The position numbers were made by a program, and so were the translations under genes. A stretch of 64,000 nucleotides of DNA, from assembly GCA_963709505.1 (NCBI GenBank), contig CAVPXC010000033.1, positions 1 to 64,000 of the forward strand, given 5' to 3'. The notes below the pieces were generated by a model. That model saw only the letters and a list, made by a program, of their open reading frames with translations. It did no database searches and was not told the DNA's origin. Shown piece by piece: positions 1 through 10,567 of this stretch (position 1 is its first letter; the number at the start of each line of letters is the position of its first letter). This DNA is from CAVPXC01 sp963709505 (lineage in GTDB: Bacteria; Chloroflexota; Anaerolineae; JAAEKA01).

Positions 1-2
1 TC

Positions 3-1502
3 GCCCGCATCGAAGCCATCGACCGCAACGGCCCGCGCCTCAACTCGGTGATCGAGCTCAACCCCGATGCGCTCGAGATCGCCGACGCGCTGGACAAAGA
101 ACGGCGCGAGAAAGGCCCGCGCGGGCCGATGCATGGCATCCCCATCCTGCTCAAGGACAACATCGACACTGCGGACAAGATGATGACGACCGCAGGGTCG
201 CTCGCGCTCGAAGGCTCGATCGCATCGCAGGACGCGTTCCTGGTCCAGCAGCTGCGCGCGGCCGGCGCGGTGATCCTGGGCAAGACCAATCTCAGCGAAT
301 GGGCCAACTTCCGCTCGAGCCGCTCCACCAGCGGCTGGAGCAGCCGCGGCGGCTTGACCCGCAACCCCTACGCGCTGGATCGCAGCGGCTGCGGGTCGAG
401 CACCGGCTCGGCGGTCGCGGTAGCGGCCGGCCTGTGCGCTGCCGCCATCGGCACCGAAACCGACGGCTCGATCACCTGCCCGGCCGCGATCAACGGTGTC
501 GTCGGCCTCAAGCCCACCGTGGGCCTGGTCAGCCGCTCCGGCATCATCCCTATCTCCCACAGCCAGGACACCGCCGGGCCGCTGACAGCCACTGTTGCCG
601 ATGCTGCGATCGTGCTGAGTGCGTTGGTGGGTGTCGATGCGCGGGATCCCGCCACGGAGAGTGGAGGGTGGCCCACTCCGCTGTCGCTACGGGGTGCTTC
701 GCAAAGAGTGGAGAGGGAGAGAGGGAGCCGGAAGTGGGAAGCAAGGGATGAAGGATTACACGCGTTTCCTGGATCCGAACGGCTTGCAAGGAGCGCGGCT
801 GGGTGTCGCGCGGCAGTATTTTGGGAAGCACCCGCAGGTGGATGCGATCGCGGAAGCCAGCCTCGATGTGATGCGACGCCTGGGCGCGGAGGTGGTCGAT
901 CTGGCGGCGCCGCTCCCTGACGACGAGTTTGGCGAAGCTGAGCTCGAGGTGCTGTTGGTCGAGTTCAAGGCCGGTCTCAACGCCTACCTGGCCGGGCTGG
1001 GGCCTTCGGCGCCGGTCAAGTCGCTGGAGGAGATCATTGCTTTCAACGAGCGACACCGCGAGCGTGCCATGCCCTATTTCGGCCAGGAGCGCATGCTGGC
1101 CGCGCAAGCAAAGGGGCCGTTGACCGACGAGACGTATCTGAAAGCACGCCAGGAGTGCCTGCGGTTGTCGCGCGCCGAGGGCATCGACAAAGCCTTGGCC
1201 GAGCAGAAACTTGACGCAATCGTCGCGCCCACGACCGGCCCGGCCTGGCTGATCGACCTGGTGAACGGCGACCACTACGGCGGCAGTTGCACCTCCCCGC
1301 GGCGGTGGCCGGCTATCCGCACATCACCGTGCCGGCTGGCTTCGTTTTTGGCCTGCCGATCGGCCTGTCCTTCTTCGCCAGCGCCTGGCAAGAGCCCACG
1401 CTGATCAAACTGGCCTATGCGTTCGAACAAGGCACCAAAGTGCGGCAGCTGCCACGGTTTCTTCCGACGGTAGAGCTTGGAAATGCGACCAACCGTCCAT
1501 GA
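3..1502 (+). pseudogene. Amidase (amidase signature family), 5' truncated, frame broken twice
   Basis: The frame is open from base 3, so the true start lies left of the window. The product belongs to the amidase signature family, which hydrolyses amide bonds with a Ser-cisSer-Lys triad. Visible are the catalytic Lys in KDNIDTADK, the Gly/Ser-rich core GCGSSTGSA, the block GTETDGSITCPAAINGVVG and a C-terminal GYPHITVPAGFVFGLPIGLS. The frame is broken near 653-747, where a GGAGAGT/GGAGGGT-rich segment replaces a short loop between DPAT and KDYTRFLDP. It breaks again near 1301, where one base is missing between GGSCTSP and AAVAGYPH. The second break looks like a sequencing indel; the first coincides with the repeat type found between genes elsewhere. 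The closest functional class (aliphatic amidase versus a GatA paralogue) cannot be decided; no gatB or gatC lies nearby. Confidence 0.85.
653..747. repeat. Repeat-like insert inside the amidase gene
   Basis: About 95 bases rich in GGAGAGTGGAGGGTGG-type heptamers lie between two conserved amidase blocks and shift the frame. The same heptamers form the spacer at 22583-22672 and the linker at 32893-33144. The exact edges are uncertain. Confidence 0.4.
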
Positions 1503-1699
1503 AGCCAGAAAGGCTCGGTCGGTCCCTCACGGGAGGCTTCGCACAGACCGGCCCGAGCGACTAGATGGCTATTCTCAGGTTGGGCTAGTCCCATTCTACT
1601 CCGTTCCGCTTCCCTTCTGGTCCGCGCCTCCGCCAACACCTGCACTGCGCACAGGCGCAAGTGTCCGTGGTTCTCAGGAAAATTACAAGGAGCAAAACG

Positions 1700-2887
1700 A
1701 TGAACAACCCAGTTTTCGTCGCAGGCGTCGGCATGACGCCATTTGTCAAGCCTGGCACCGAGGCACCCTACACCGAAATGGGGGCACATGCGGTGCGCAT
1801 GGCGTTGGAGGATGCAGGCCTGGACTACGGCCTGATCCAGCAGGCCTACGCCGGATACGTCTATGGCGACAGTACGGCCGGCCAGGCCATGCTCTACACG
1901 GTCGGCATGACGGGCATTCCGGTAATCAACGTCAACAACAACTGCTCGACCGGCTCGACTGCGCTGTACCTGGCCCGACAGGCGGTGCAGTCAGGCGCGG
2001 TGGAATGCGCATTGGCAGTGGGCTTCGAGCAGATGGCCCGCGGGGCCATCGCTAACGTCTTCGACGACCGGCCGGCGCCGCTGGGCAAGTTCCTGGAGCT
2101 GGCCGACGCGCTGCAGGGACACTCCGACTCCCCCATGGCCATCCGGCTCTTCGGCGGCGCTGGCGCCGAGTACCAGGAACGGTATGACACCCAAGACGCA
2201 ACCTTCGCCATGATCGTGGTCAAGGCCCGCCGCCACGCGCAACAAAACGAGCGCGCCATCTTTCGCAAGATGCTGACCGTGGAGGACGTGCTGGCCTCGC
2301 CGCGCTTCGTCGGCCCATTGACCCGCTTACAGTGCTGCCCGCCGACCTGCGGCGCAGCCGCGGCCGTGGTTTGCACCGAGGAATTTGCCCGCCGCCATGG
2401 TCTGGACAGGCGCGTCGCCATCGTGGGCCAGGCCATGACCACCGACTACCGCTCCACTTTCGACGACCGCAGCCGGATGAAGGTGGTCGGTTACGATATG
2501 AGCGCGGCCGCTGCACGTCAGGTGTACGAGCAGGCCGGCATCGGTCCAAACGACGTGGACGTGGTGGAGCTGCACGACTGTTTCACGACCAACGAGCTGA
2601 TCACCTACGAGGCGCTGGGCCTGACGCCCGAAGGCACGGCCGAACGTTTCATTTGGGACGGCGACAACACCTACGGCGGCCGGGTGGTCACCAACCCATC
2701 GGGCGGGCTGTTGGCCAAAGGCCATCCGCTGGGCGCCACGGGCCTGGCCCAATGCGCCGAGCTGACCTGGCAGCTGCGCGGCCAGGCCGGGCCGCGGCAG
2801 GTCGAGGGCGCGCGCATCGCGCTGCAGCACAACATCGGGCTGGGCGGGGCGTGCGTGGTGACGATGTATCAGAAGATTAACAATTGA
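1700..2887 (+). CDS. Thiolase family protein (lipid-transfer / SCP-x type)
   Basis: A 395-residue thiolase-fold enzyme, expected to condense or cleave acyl-CoA thioesters in the cytoplasm. The nucleophile Cys is in NNNCSTGS (about residue 88). HDCF lies near residue 295 and GHPLGATG near 340, the usual second and third thiolase active-site blocks. The start ATG at 1700 is chosen because AAGGAG precedes it by about 8 bases and the protein begins with the usual FVAGVGMTPF; an upstream in-frame ATG at 1661 has no such support. The last residues and the TGA stop lie in the AATTG palindrome at 2876-2919. The following CoA-transferase suggests acyl-CoA metabolism. The frame is intact. Confidence 0.9.
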   Translation: MNNPVFVAGVGMTPFVKPGTEAPYTEMGAHAVRMALEDAGLDYGLIQQAYAGYVYGDSTAGQAMLYTVGMTGIPVINVNNNCSTGSTALYLARQAVQSGAVECALAVGFEQMARGAIANVFDDRPAPLGKFLELADALQGHSDSPMAIRLFGGAGAEYQERYDTQDATFAMIVVKARRHAQQNERAIFRKMLTVEDVLASPRFVGPLTRLQCCPPTCGAAAAVVCTEEFARRHGLDRRVAIVGQAMTTDYRSTFDDRSRMKVVGYDMSAAAARQVYEQAGIGPNDVDVVELHDCFTTNELITYEALGLTPEGTAERFIWDGDNTYGGRVVTNPSGGLLAKGHPLGATGLAQCAELTWQLRGQAGPRQVEGARIALQHNIGLGGACVVTMYQKINN

Positions 2888-2919
2888 CAATTGTCAATTG
2901 ACAATTGTCAATTGTTAAT
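2876..2919. repeat. Perfect 44-bp palindrome of CAATTGA/CAATTGT heptamers
   Basis: The segment equals its own reverse complement over 44 bases and has a 7-base period. It contains the stop codon of the thiolase gene and lies 17 bases before the next start. Related AATTG heptamers recur at 13433-13536 and inside the gene at 34389-34437. Confidence 0.9.
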
Positions 2920-2936
2920 GGCGGAGGCGGAAGGCC

Positions 2937-4114
2937 ATGAATCGACCACTTGAATTCTTGAGAGTACTGGATTTCTCGACGCTGTTGCCTGGGCCGTTTG
3001 CGACGATGATGCTGGCGGATCTGGGCGCGGACGTCGTGCGGGTGGAGGCGCCCGACCGTCCCGATTGGGTGCGCATGCTGCCGCCTTTCGACGGCGATGT
3101 GTCGGCCTGGCATGCGCTGCTCAACCGCAACAAGCGGTCGCTGGCGATCGACCTGAAGCAGCCGGGCGCGATCGAGGTGATCCATCGCCTGGTGCAGACG
3201 TACGACATCGTCGTCGAGCAGTTTCGGCCCGGCGTGATGGACCGGCTGGGCATTGGCTACGCCTCGCTTTCGGCCGATCAACCCGCGACTGATCTACTGC
3301 GCGATCACCGGATACGGCCAGAGCGGGCCCTACCGCGACCGCGCCGGCCACGACATCAACTACCTGGCGCTGGCCGGCGTCATGAGCCACACGGGCAGGA
3401 AGGATAGCGGCCCGGCCGGCATGGGCCTACAAGTGGCCGACGTCGGCGGCGGGTCCTTCGGAGCGATCACCGGGATCCTGGCTGCGGTCATCCAGCGCCA
3501 ACTCACCGGCGAAGGGCAATTCGTGGACATCAGCATGGCCGACATGGCGCTGGCCTGGAACGGTTTGGCGGCCAGCCAGTGGCTTGTGGGCGGCGAGATG
3601 GCCGACTATGAAAGCGACCCGCTCAACGGCGGTGGAACCTACGACTACTATCGCACCAAAGATCAACGCTACCTCGCGGTCGGCAGCCTCGAGCCCAAGT
3701 TCTGGCAGGCGTTTTGTGAGGCGATCGGGCGGCCGGACCTTGTGCCGGCGGGCTTTGCAACAGACGGCGAGGCTGAAGTCAAGTCGCAAGTCGCGGAGGT
3801 GATTGCCCAGAAGACGCTGGCGGAGTGGGTGGAGGTGTTTGGCCCGCTGGATGCGTGTGTCGAGCCGGTGCTGACGGTGGAAGAGGCGCTTGGCCATCCG
3901 CAAGCCGACGGCACGCGGGATGGTTGTGGACGTACCAAAGCCGGACGGCGCCATGCAACGGCAGGTAGCCAGCCCGTTCAGGTTTTCGGGCAGCCAGGCA
4001 CAGTATCGGCACATCGGCGGACCGGCGGGCCGGGACACGGAGGCCGTGCTGGCGGAGATCGACTACAGCGCAGAGGAGATTGCCAGCCTGCGCGAACGCA
4101 GGATCGTCCGCTAA
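2937..4114 (+). pseudogene. CoA-transferase, CaiB/BaiF (family III), frame broken twice
   Basis: A family III CoA-transferase that would move CoA between carboxylic acids. The N-terminus carries VLDFSTLLPGPFATMMLADLGADV, followed by NRNKRSLAIDLK, CAITGYGQSGPY, AGHDINYLALAGV and a C-terminal domain with FVDISMADMAL. In the family an Asp forms the covalent intermediate; the Asp in AGHDINYLA is the likely one. Breaks occur near 3280 (between GYASLSA and INPRLIYC) and near 3908 (between GHPQAD and ARGMVVDV). Both joins restore a continuous family-like protein of about 390 residues, so sequencing indels are likely. It probably works with the preceding thiolase; the substrate is not predictable. 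Confidence 0.85.
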
Positions 4115-4244
4115 ACTGTCATGCCCGCGCACGCGGACATCCATCCGGCGTGCTTGTGCAAACACCGCCATCGATCAGTTCCCGCTCCCGAGGCGGGAAC
4201 GACGAAAATACGAGCCGCCGGAGTGATGCAACCAACCTGACGCG

Positions 4245-4285
4245 CACTGCCACCTGCCACCTGCAACTTGCCACCTGCCCCCTCC
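4245..4285. repeat. Heptamer repeat GCCACCT/GCAACTT
   Basis: Degenerate seven-base units (GCCACCT, GCAACTT) run between the CoA-transferase and the cytochrome oxidase operon. The same units occur at 49495-49552. The rest of the 346-base spacer has a short GC-rich segment (4117-4205) without a clear gene and the hairpin at 4309-4334. Confidence 0.6.
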
Positions 4286-4308
4286 GTCCACATCCTGTTC
4301 ATCCCCCA

Positions 4309-4334
4309 AAAGAGTGATCGCACGATCACTCTTT
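4309..4334. terminator. Bidirectional terminator-like hairpin
   Basis: AAAGAGTGATCG and its exact complement CGATCACTCTTT face each other with a two-base centre, giving an A run on one side and a T-rich tail on the other. It lies between the CoA-transferase gene and the respiratory operon. Confidence 0.55.
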
Positions 4335-4459
4335 CTTCTATCCAAAGTCAACCCACTTTTCCGATGACAGAGGGGACACATTCTGCTAGACTGGGCCGTA
4401 GCCTGGGACATGCGCGCCAGGCGGCTCACGCATGATGCCAATCGGAAAGTAACACCACA

Positions 4460-4855
4460 GTGACACGGCAGCAAGTTCTCATCGTTTCGTCACATCCATT
4501 GTTCCGCGAAGGCATCGTCCGGCTGCTCGGCGACCGGGCGGACGTCGTGGGTTCGGTCACCCGCTGGGAAGACGCCCGACAGCTCCCGCTGGAGCGCCGG
4601 CCTGACGTGATCATCGTCGACCACGACAGTCCGGAGCTGAACGTGGCCGACCTTGCCCCGCTCCTGTGGCCTGATGCCGAGGACCTGCGGGTCATCTACG
4701 TCACCCTTTCGGGCGACAAGATGACCATCCACGAGCGGCATCAGGTAAGCGGCGCGGGCGAAGCCGACCTGATCCGCGCCTTAAACGGCGAACGACCGGA
4801 CTCAAACATACAATCTTCTAGTTCATCTCAACACATGCAAGGGAGAATGCAGCGA
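4460..4855 (+). CDS. Receiver-like protein heading the cytochrome oxidase operon, in frame with COX2
   Basis: About 117 residues resemble a response-regulator receiver domain: QVLIVSSHPLFREGIVRLL at the N-terminus, then PDVIIVDHD, where the Asp could be the phosphoacceptor, then VIYVTLSGDKMTIH. No DNA-binding domain follows. The GTG at 4460 is preceded by GGAAAG. No stop codon separates this domain from COX2: the frame runs through a Ser-rich stretch into ATG codons at 4835, 4847 and 4856. It is therefore either a separate gene whose stop has been lost in this sequence or a real fusion of a receiver to COX2. I recall similar small receiver-like proteins before cox genes in Chloroflexota, which favours two genes. 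The role is unknown. Confidence 0.6.
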
Positions 4856-5906
4856 ATGGAGAAAGGAACTCACAAACGAGGCTATGGGAAACACCTGGTC
4901 ATCGCGTCCGTGCTCGTGGCGATCGTTGCGGTCGTCTCAGCCATTGGGCTGCTGAACATCGACAAGTTTCCCAAGGCAAGCACGCAGGCGATCGTATCCG
5001 ACAACCTGTTCGACCTGGAACTGGTCATCATCGGCTTCTTGTTTGCCCTGGTGATGGTCTTCATGCTGTACAGCCTCTACGTCTTTCGCCGCAAGAAGGG
5101 CGAGGAAGGCGATGGCGACCACTTCGAAGGCCACACCAAGCTGGAGATCACCTGGACCGTCCTCCCGCTGATCACCGTGCTGATCTTCGGCTTTATCGGC
5201 GCCTAAACCCTGCTAGAAGTGACGGCCGCCCAGCCCAACGAAATGACGGTCGATGTGACCGCCTTCAGCTTGGGCTGGCAGTTCGGCTATCCCCGAGTAG
5301 GGCATCAGCGGCTCGACCAAGCTGGTCGTGCCGGTCAACCAGCCGCTGCTGTTCAAGCTAAAGTCCCTCGACAGCCGACGTGATCCACAACTTCTACGTG
5401 CCGGAATTCCGCGTCAAGCAGGACCTGGTGCCCGGCGTGCCGACCCAACTTCGGGTCACACCCGAATGAAGTCGGCAACTACCGGGTCCGCTGCAACGAG
5501 CTGTGCGGCACCGGGCCATACCAATATGTGGACCGAGGTTGCAGTGGTCGAGCGGGCCGAGTTCGATGCCTGGATCGCCGATCAGCAAAAGACGGTCACG
5601 CCTGAGGAAATGGCCAAGCTGGGCCAGGAGCTCCACGCAAGCCAGGGCTGCGTGGCGTGCCACAACGTCACCGGCGACGCCGGCGGCATAGGACCGACCT
5701 GGAAGGGCATGTACAACCACGACATCCCGCTGGCCGACGGTACGACGGTCAAGGGCGACGAGGAGTATCTGAAGAACTCTATCGTCAATCCCAACCTGCA
5801 GGTCGTGCAGGGCTATGCGGCAGGTCTGATGCCTCAGACCTACGGCGATGTCCTGACTGAGGATCAGATCCAGTATCTGATTGAATACATGAAGACCCTG
5901 GAATAG
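4856..5906 (+). pseudogene. coxB: Cytochrome c oxidase subunit II with C-terminal cytochrome c domain, multiply frameshifted
   Basis: COX2 takes electrons into the oxidase through a binuclear CuA centre. Two N-terminal membrane helices are visible (LVIASVLVAIVAVVSAIGLL and LVIIGFLFALVMVFMLYSLY). The CuA ligands are all present but spread over frames: VIHNFY, CNELCGTGH and the Met after THTN. A c-type heme site CVACH lies in the intact C-terminal part, ending GLMPQTYGDVLTEDQIQYL, so this is a caa3-like subunit. The start at 4856 has AAGGGAG about 10 bases upstream. The frame is interrupted at 5204-5206 (TAA) and near 5296, 5371, 5466 and 5511. Five faults in 300 bases beside an otherwise intact operon point to poor assembly here. 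Confidence 0.85.
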
Positions 5907-5938
5907 GGCCTGATCAGCACTGAAAGGAGAACACTACC

Positions 5939-7870
<1,932 letters not shown>

Positions 7871-7899
7871 CGGACTGGGAAACTCGGAGGAACGACCCA

Positions 7900-8259
7900 A
7901 TGGAATTTATCGCATTTATCGCTTTACCCGTGCTGCTGGGCGGCGCGATCCTGGTGGGCCTGCTGGTCCTTACCAAGATCATGCCCGGCGATGGCAAGGC
8001 CGTGCCGGCGTCTGCATCCGTCGCGGCAGCCGAGCGTGGCCCAGACTACGACAAGCTCACGCCCAAGCGCAAGGCGGCTTTCCGCGTCAGCTGGGTGATG
8101 CTGGTCTGGCTCGGCATCCTGACGATCGCCGAGATCGTGACTGGTCTGGTGCTGAAATCCACGGCATTGCTGTTGATAGTCAACATCCTGGAAGCAGCCT
8201 CGATCCTGTATATCTTTATGCACATCAAGACCGTGTGGAGTAGCGAGGAGGCACACTAA
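7900..8259 (+). CDS. Cytochrome c oxidase subunit IV family protein
   Basis: A 119-residue protein with an N-terminal helix (FIALPVLLGGAILVGLLVL) and two more near residues 65-108, ending YIFMHIKTVWSSEEAH. Small COX4-type subunits of bacterial oxidases have this size and place between COX1 and COX3 and are thought to stabilise the complex. ATG at 7900 is chosen because CGGAGG lies 9 bases upstream; a longer reading runs back into coxA and is not credible. The TAA stop shares one base with the ATG of COX3 (TAATG), so translation is probably coupled. Confidence 0.85.
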   Translation: MEFIAFIALPVLLGGAILVGLLVLTKIMPGDGKAVPASASVAAAERGPDYDKLTPKRKAAFRVSWVMLVWLGILTIAEIVTGLVLKSTALLLIVNILEAASILYIFMHIKTVWSSEEAH

Positions 8260-8882
8260 TGTCAGCAAGCACCGACTCTTTGCACGATTCGTACCAGTGG
8301 CAAACCAGCACCAACCGCCTGGGACTGTGGCTCTTCTTCCTCTCCGAGGCCTTCATCTTCGGCGGGTTGCTGGCGGCGCGCTTCTTCCTGTGGGGCGGGA
8401 CCCGGCCGGATTTGCCCCAGCTCGTTCCGTTTCTTATCACCAACGTGCTGCTGCTCAGTAGCTTCTTCATGTACCGCGCCGAAATGGCAATCGCCAACGA
8501 CGACCGGAAGAACTTCACCCGCGGCCTGCTGGCGACCGCAGTGCTGGGCTCGATCTTCTTCTTCGGCGTGGTGTTCTTCGAGTGGGGCTTCAGCGTGGTG
8601 GATGGCGTCGTCGTCCTGGGCAATCACATCAAACCCACTGACGGCGTCTACGGCGCCGTGTTCTACGGCATGACGGGCCTGCATGCGCTGCACGTGGTCA
8701 GCGGCGTCATCCTGATCCTGATGGTCTGGACCAAAAGCCGGCGAGGGCACTTCTCTGCCGAGCGCCACTGGGGCGTCGAGGCGACCGCCATCTACTGGCA
8801 CTACGTCGACGTGGTCTGGGTCTTCTTCTACCCGGCGCTGTACCTGATCGGCACGGCGGTGGGCGGCGGGCATGGCGGGTGA
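8259..8882 (+). CDS. coxC: Cytochrome c oxidase subunit III
   Basis: A 207-residue, five-helix COX3 protein of the short bacterial type. It begins after a soluble tail with GLWLFFLSEAFIFGG and ends with HWGVEATAIYWHYVDVVWVF, the hallmark segment of the family, where the Glu in GVEATAIYWHYVDVVW is highly conserved. COX3 supports stable turnover of the oxidase. The start overlaps the preceding stop by one base. The stop is followed directly by the TGTCAAG heptamer repeat region. Confidence 0.95.
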   Translation: MSASTDSLHDSYQWQTSTNRLGLWLFFLSEAFIFGGLLAARFFLWGGTRPDLPQLVPFLITNVLLLSSFFMYRAEMAIANDDRKNFTRGLLATAVLGSIFFFGVVFFEWGFSVVDGVVVLGNHIKPTDGVYGAVFYGMTGLHALHVVSGVILILMVWTKSRRGHFSAERHWGVEATAIYWHYVDVVWVFFYPALYLIGTAVGGGHGG

Positions 8883-8884
8883 AG

Positions 8885-9003
8885 TGAACGTGTCAAGTGT
8901 CAAGTGTCAGGTGTCAGGTGCCGAAGTGGCACTTGACACTCGATCACTCGACACCTGACACTCGACACTTGACACTCGACACTCGACACTTGACACTCGA
9001 TCA
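8885..9003. repeat. TGTCAAG/TGTCAGG heptamer palindrome
   Basis: Seven-base units on the left (TGTCAAG, TGTCAGG) are followed by their complements (CTTGACA, CCTGACA, with CGACACT) on the right, filling the spacer between COX3 and ctaG. It could fold into a long imperfect hairpin. Confidence 0.9.
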
Positions 9004-9006
9004 CCT

Positions 9007-9915
9007 ATGACAACAGCGCTTCTGCTCTCCTGGGACCTACGGCCGGAAATCATCCTCGTGCTGGGGTTGGCGGCCGCGGTTTACCTGGTAGGGTGGCGGC
9101 GTTTGCGCGCCATGGCCGGCGCGCGGCCGGCTGGCGCTGATCGGCCTGCACAGTCGCCGCTCGCCGCCGGCTGGAGGCTGGCCACTTATTGGGGAGGCCT
9201 GGCGACTATCGCCGTGGCGCTGATGTCTCCTGTGGATATCCTCAGCAGCCAGCTGTTCTTCATGCACATGATCCAGCACCTGCTGCTGACCATGGTAGCC
9301 GTGCCGCTGTTGCTGATCGGCAATCCCTTTCCTGTGCTTGTGTGGGGCCTGCCTAAACGCACCCGGCGTGGCGTGAGTGGGCTACTCAACGAACGCTCGA
9401 CGTTTCGCAAGGTCTTGGCCAAGATCACCTCGCCCGGCATCGTCTGGCTGCTGTATGTCAGCGTGCTGATCGGCTGGCACGATCCCAAGATGTACGACCT
9501 GGCGCTGCGCAACCAGTTCGTGCACGATATCGAGCACTTATGCTTCTTCGTTACGACGATGCTGCTGTGGTGGCACGTGCTGGGCGTCGCCCCGCGCTTC
9601 CACCGCACGATGAGCGTCGGCCAGCGGCTGATCTACACGATCTCGGTGGTGCCGGTCAGCGTGATCATCGGCGTGGCGATTGCCTTCGCCACAGACCCGA
9701 TCTACACCTACTACCTGGACGTGCCGCGGCTGATGGGCCTCTCGGTGCTGGAAGACCAAATGATCAGCGGCATCCTGATGTGGATCCCCGGCAGCGAGAT
9801 GTTCTTCTGGGCTGCGCTGATCGTCCTGACCCAAATCGTCAAAGAGGACGAGAAGAAAAAGGCCGAGAGCCGTGCGGCATGGACAGTGGACGAGTCCGTG
9901 GCGGTAAGCCAATGA
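9007..9915 (+). CDS. ctaG: Cytochrome c oxidase assembly protein, CtaG (caa3 type)
   Basis: A 302-residue membrane protein with about seven helices, of the caa3-type CtaG family required for assembly of the oxidase metal centres. Typical motifs are FFMHMIQHLLLTMVAVPLLL near residue 80, HDPKMYDLAL, HDIEHLCFF and FWAALIVLTQIVKEDE at the end. The repeated His residues in the membrane segments are candidates for copper handling. It is unrelated to the COX11-type protein also called CtaG. The ATG at 9007 follows the heptamer repeat with no clear Shine-Dalgarno sequence. The stop overlaps the next start by four bases (ATGA). Confidence 0.92.
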   Translation: MTTALLLSWDLRPEIILVLGLAAAVYLVGWRRLRAMAGARPAGADRPAQSPLAAGWRLATYWGGLATIAVALMSPVDILSSQLFFMHMIQHLLLTMVAVPLLLIGNPFPVLVWGLPKRTRRGVSGLLNERSTFRKVLAKITSPGIVWLLYVSVLIGWHDPKMYDLALRNQFVHDIEHLCFFVTTMLLWWHVLGVAPRFHRTMSVGQRLIYTISVVPVSVIIGVAIAFATDPIYTYYLDVPRLMGLSVLEDQMISGILMWIPGSEMFFWAALIVLTQIVKEDEKKKAESRAAWTVDESVAVSQ

Positions 9916-10433
9916 TCCGGCGTCACGCAGGCCGATGTCTTCTGCTGCTAACGCTGCTGGTTCTGCTGCCAACCTCGACTACCCTGGCCCACGGCGGCGG
10001 CACACCGCAGCTGATCCAGGCGCCGGCCGGGCCGTACGAAGTCTACGCCTGGACCAACCCAACACCGGTGCGGGTGGGCACGCTACACGTGACGGTAGCA
10101 CTGACGGACCCGGCCTCTGGCGAGCCTGTCCTGGACGTGCCGGTGGAAGTGATTGCATCGCCGGCAGGCGGCGCTCCCATAGCGTCGCCCGCCACGCACG
10201 ACCAGGCAACCATCAAAAGCTACTACGAAACCGACCTGGAGATCCCCAGCGAGGGCCCCTGGCAGGTGACGATTTCCTTCCAAGCGCCGCAGGGACCGGG
10301 CGAGGCGAGCTTTGGCGTCGACGTACAGCCTCGGTCGTTCACCAACTGGCTGGTAATCGGCATCGCCGGATTGGTCCTGATCGTGGCCGGCTGGTTCTTC
10401 TGGCCGAAAAAGAAAACTGCTTCGACACCATGA
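9912..10433 (+). CDS. Exported YtkA/FixH-like protein with C-terminal membrane anchor
   Basis: A 173-residue protein with a signal peptide (CLLLLTLLVLLPTSTTLA, cleavage before HGGG) and a C-terminal helix (WLVIGIAGLVLIVAGWFF) followed by KKK. The central beta-rich part with VTVALTDPASGEPV and PWQVTISFQAP resembles YtkA/FixH-like Ig-fold domains often found beside copper oxidases. It is probably anchored outside the membrane and helps oxidase assembly or copper delivery, judged from its position between ctaG and surf1. Similar folds recur at 11546 and 43174. The start overlaps the ctaG stop. Confidence 0.75.
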   Translation: MIRRHAGRCLLLLTLLVLLPTSTTLAHGGGTPQLIQAPAGPYEVYAWTNPTPVRVGTLHVTVALTDPASGEPVLDVPVEVIASPAGGAPIASPATHDQATIKSYYETDLEIPSEGPWQVTISFQAPQGPGEASFGVDVQPRSFTNWLVIGIAGLVLIVAGWFFWPKKKTASTP

Positions 10434-10458
10434 CAACCCGAAATCTGCTTTAGAAATG

Positions 10459-10511
10459 CCCGAACAAGTTCGGGAGTCCGCAGTGTTCGCCGGACTCCTC
10501 GACTTGTCGAG
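10459..10511. repeat. Three adjoining short hairpins
   Basis: CCCGAACAAGTTCGGG, GAGTCCG...CGGACTC and CTCGACTTGTCGAG stand side by side in the 134-base spacer before the SURF1 gene. There is no T run, so a terminator is not supported; they may be RNA-stabilising or repeat elements. Confidence 0.5.
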
Positions 10512-10567
10512 GGATTCTCAACGATTGATATGCGCCCAGCGCGTAGATATCCAATCAAAGAACAACC

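Noticed and set aside
5204..5206. In-frame TAA in COX2 as a recoded codon
   Set aside because: TAA is not a known Sec or Pyl codon, and four further frame breaks follow within 300 bases, so it is better explained by local sequence errors.
10459..10511. Terminator after the YtkA-like gene
   Set aside because: Three neat hairpins are present but none is followed by a T run, and the oxidase operon continues with SURF1.
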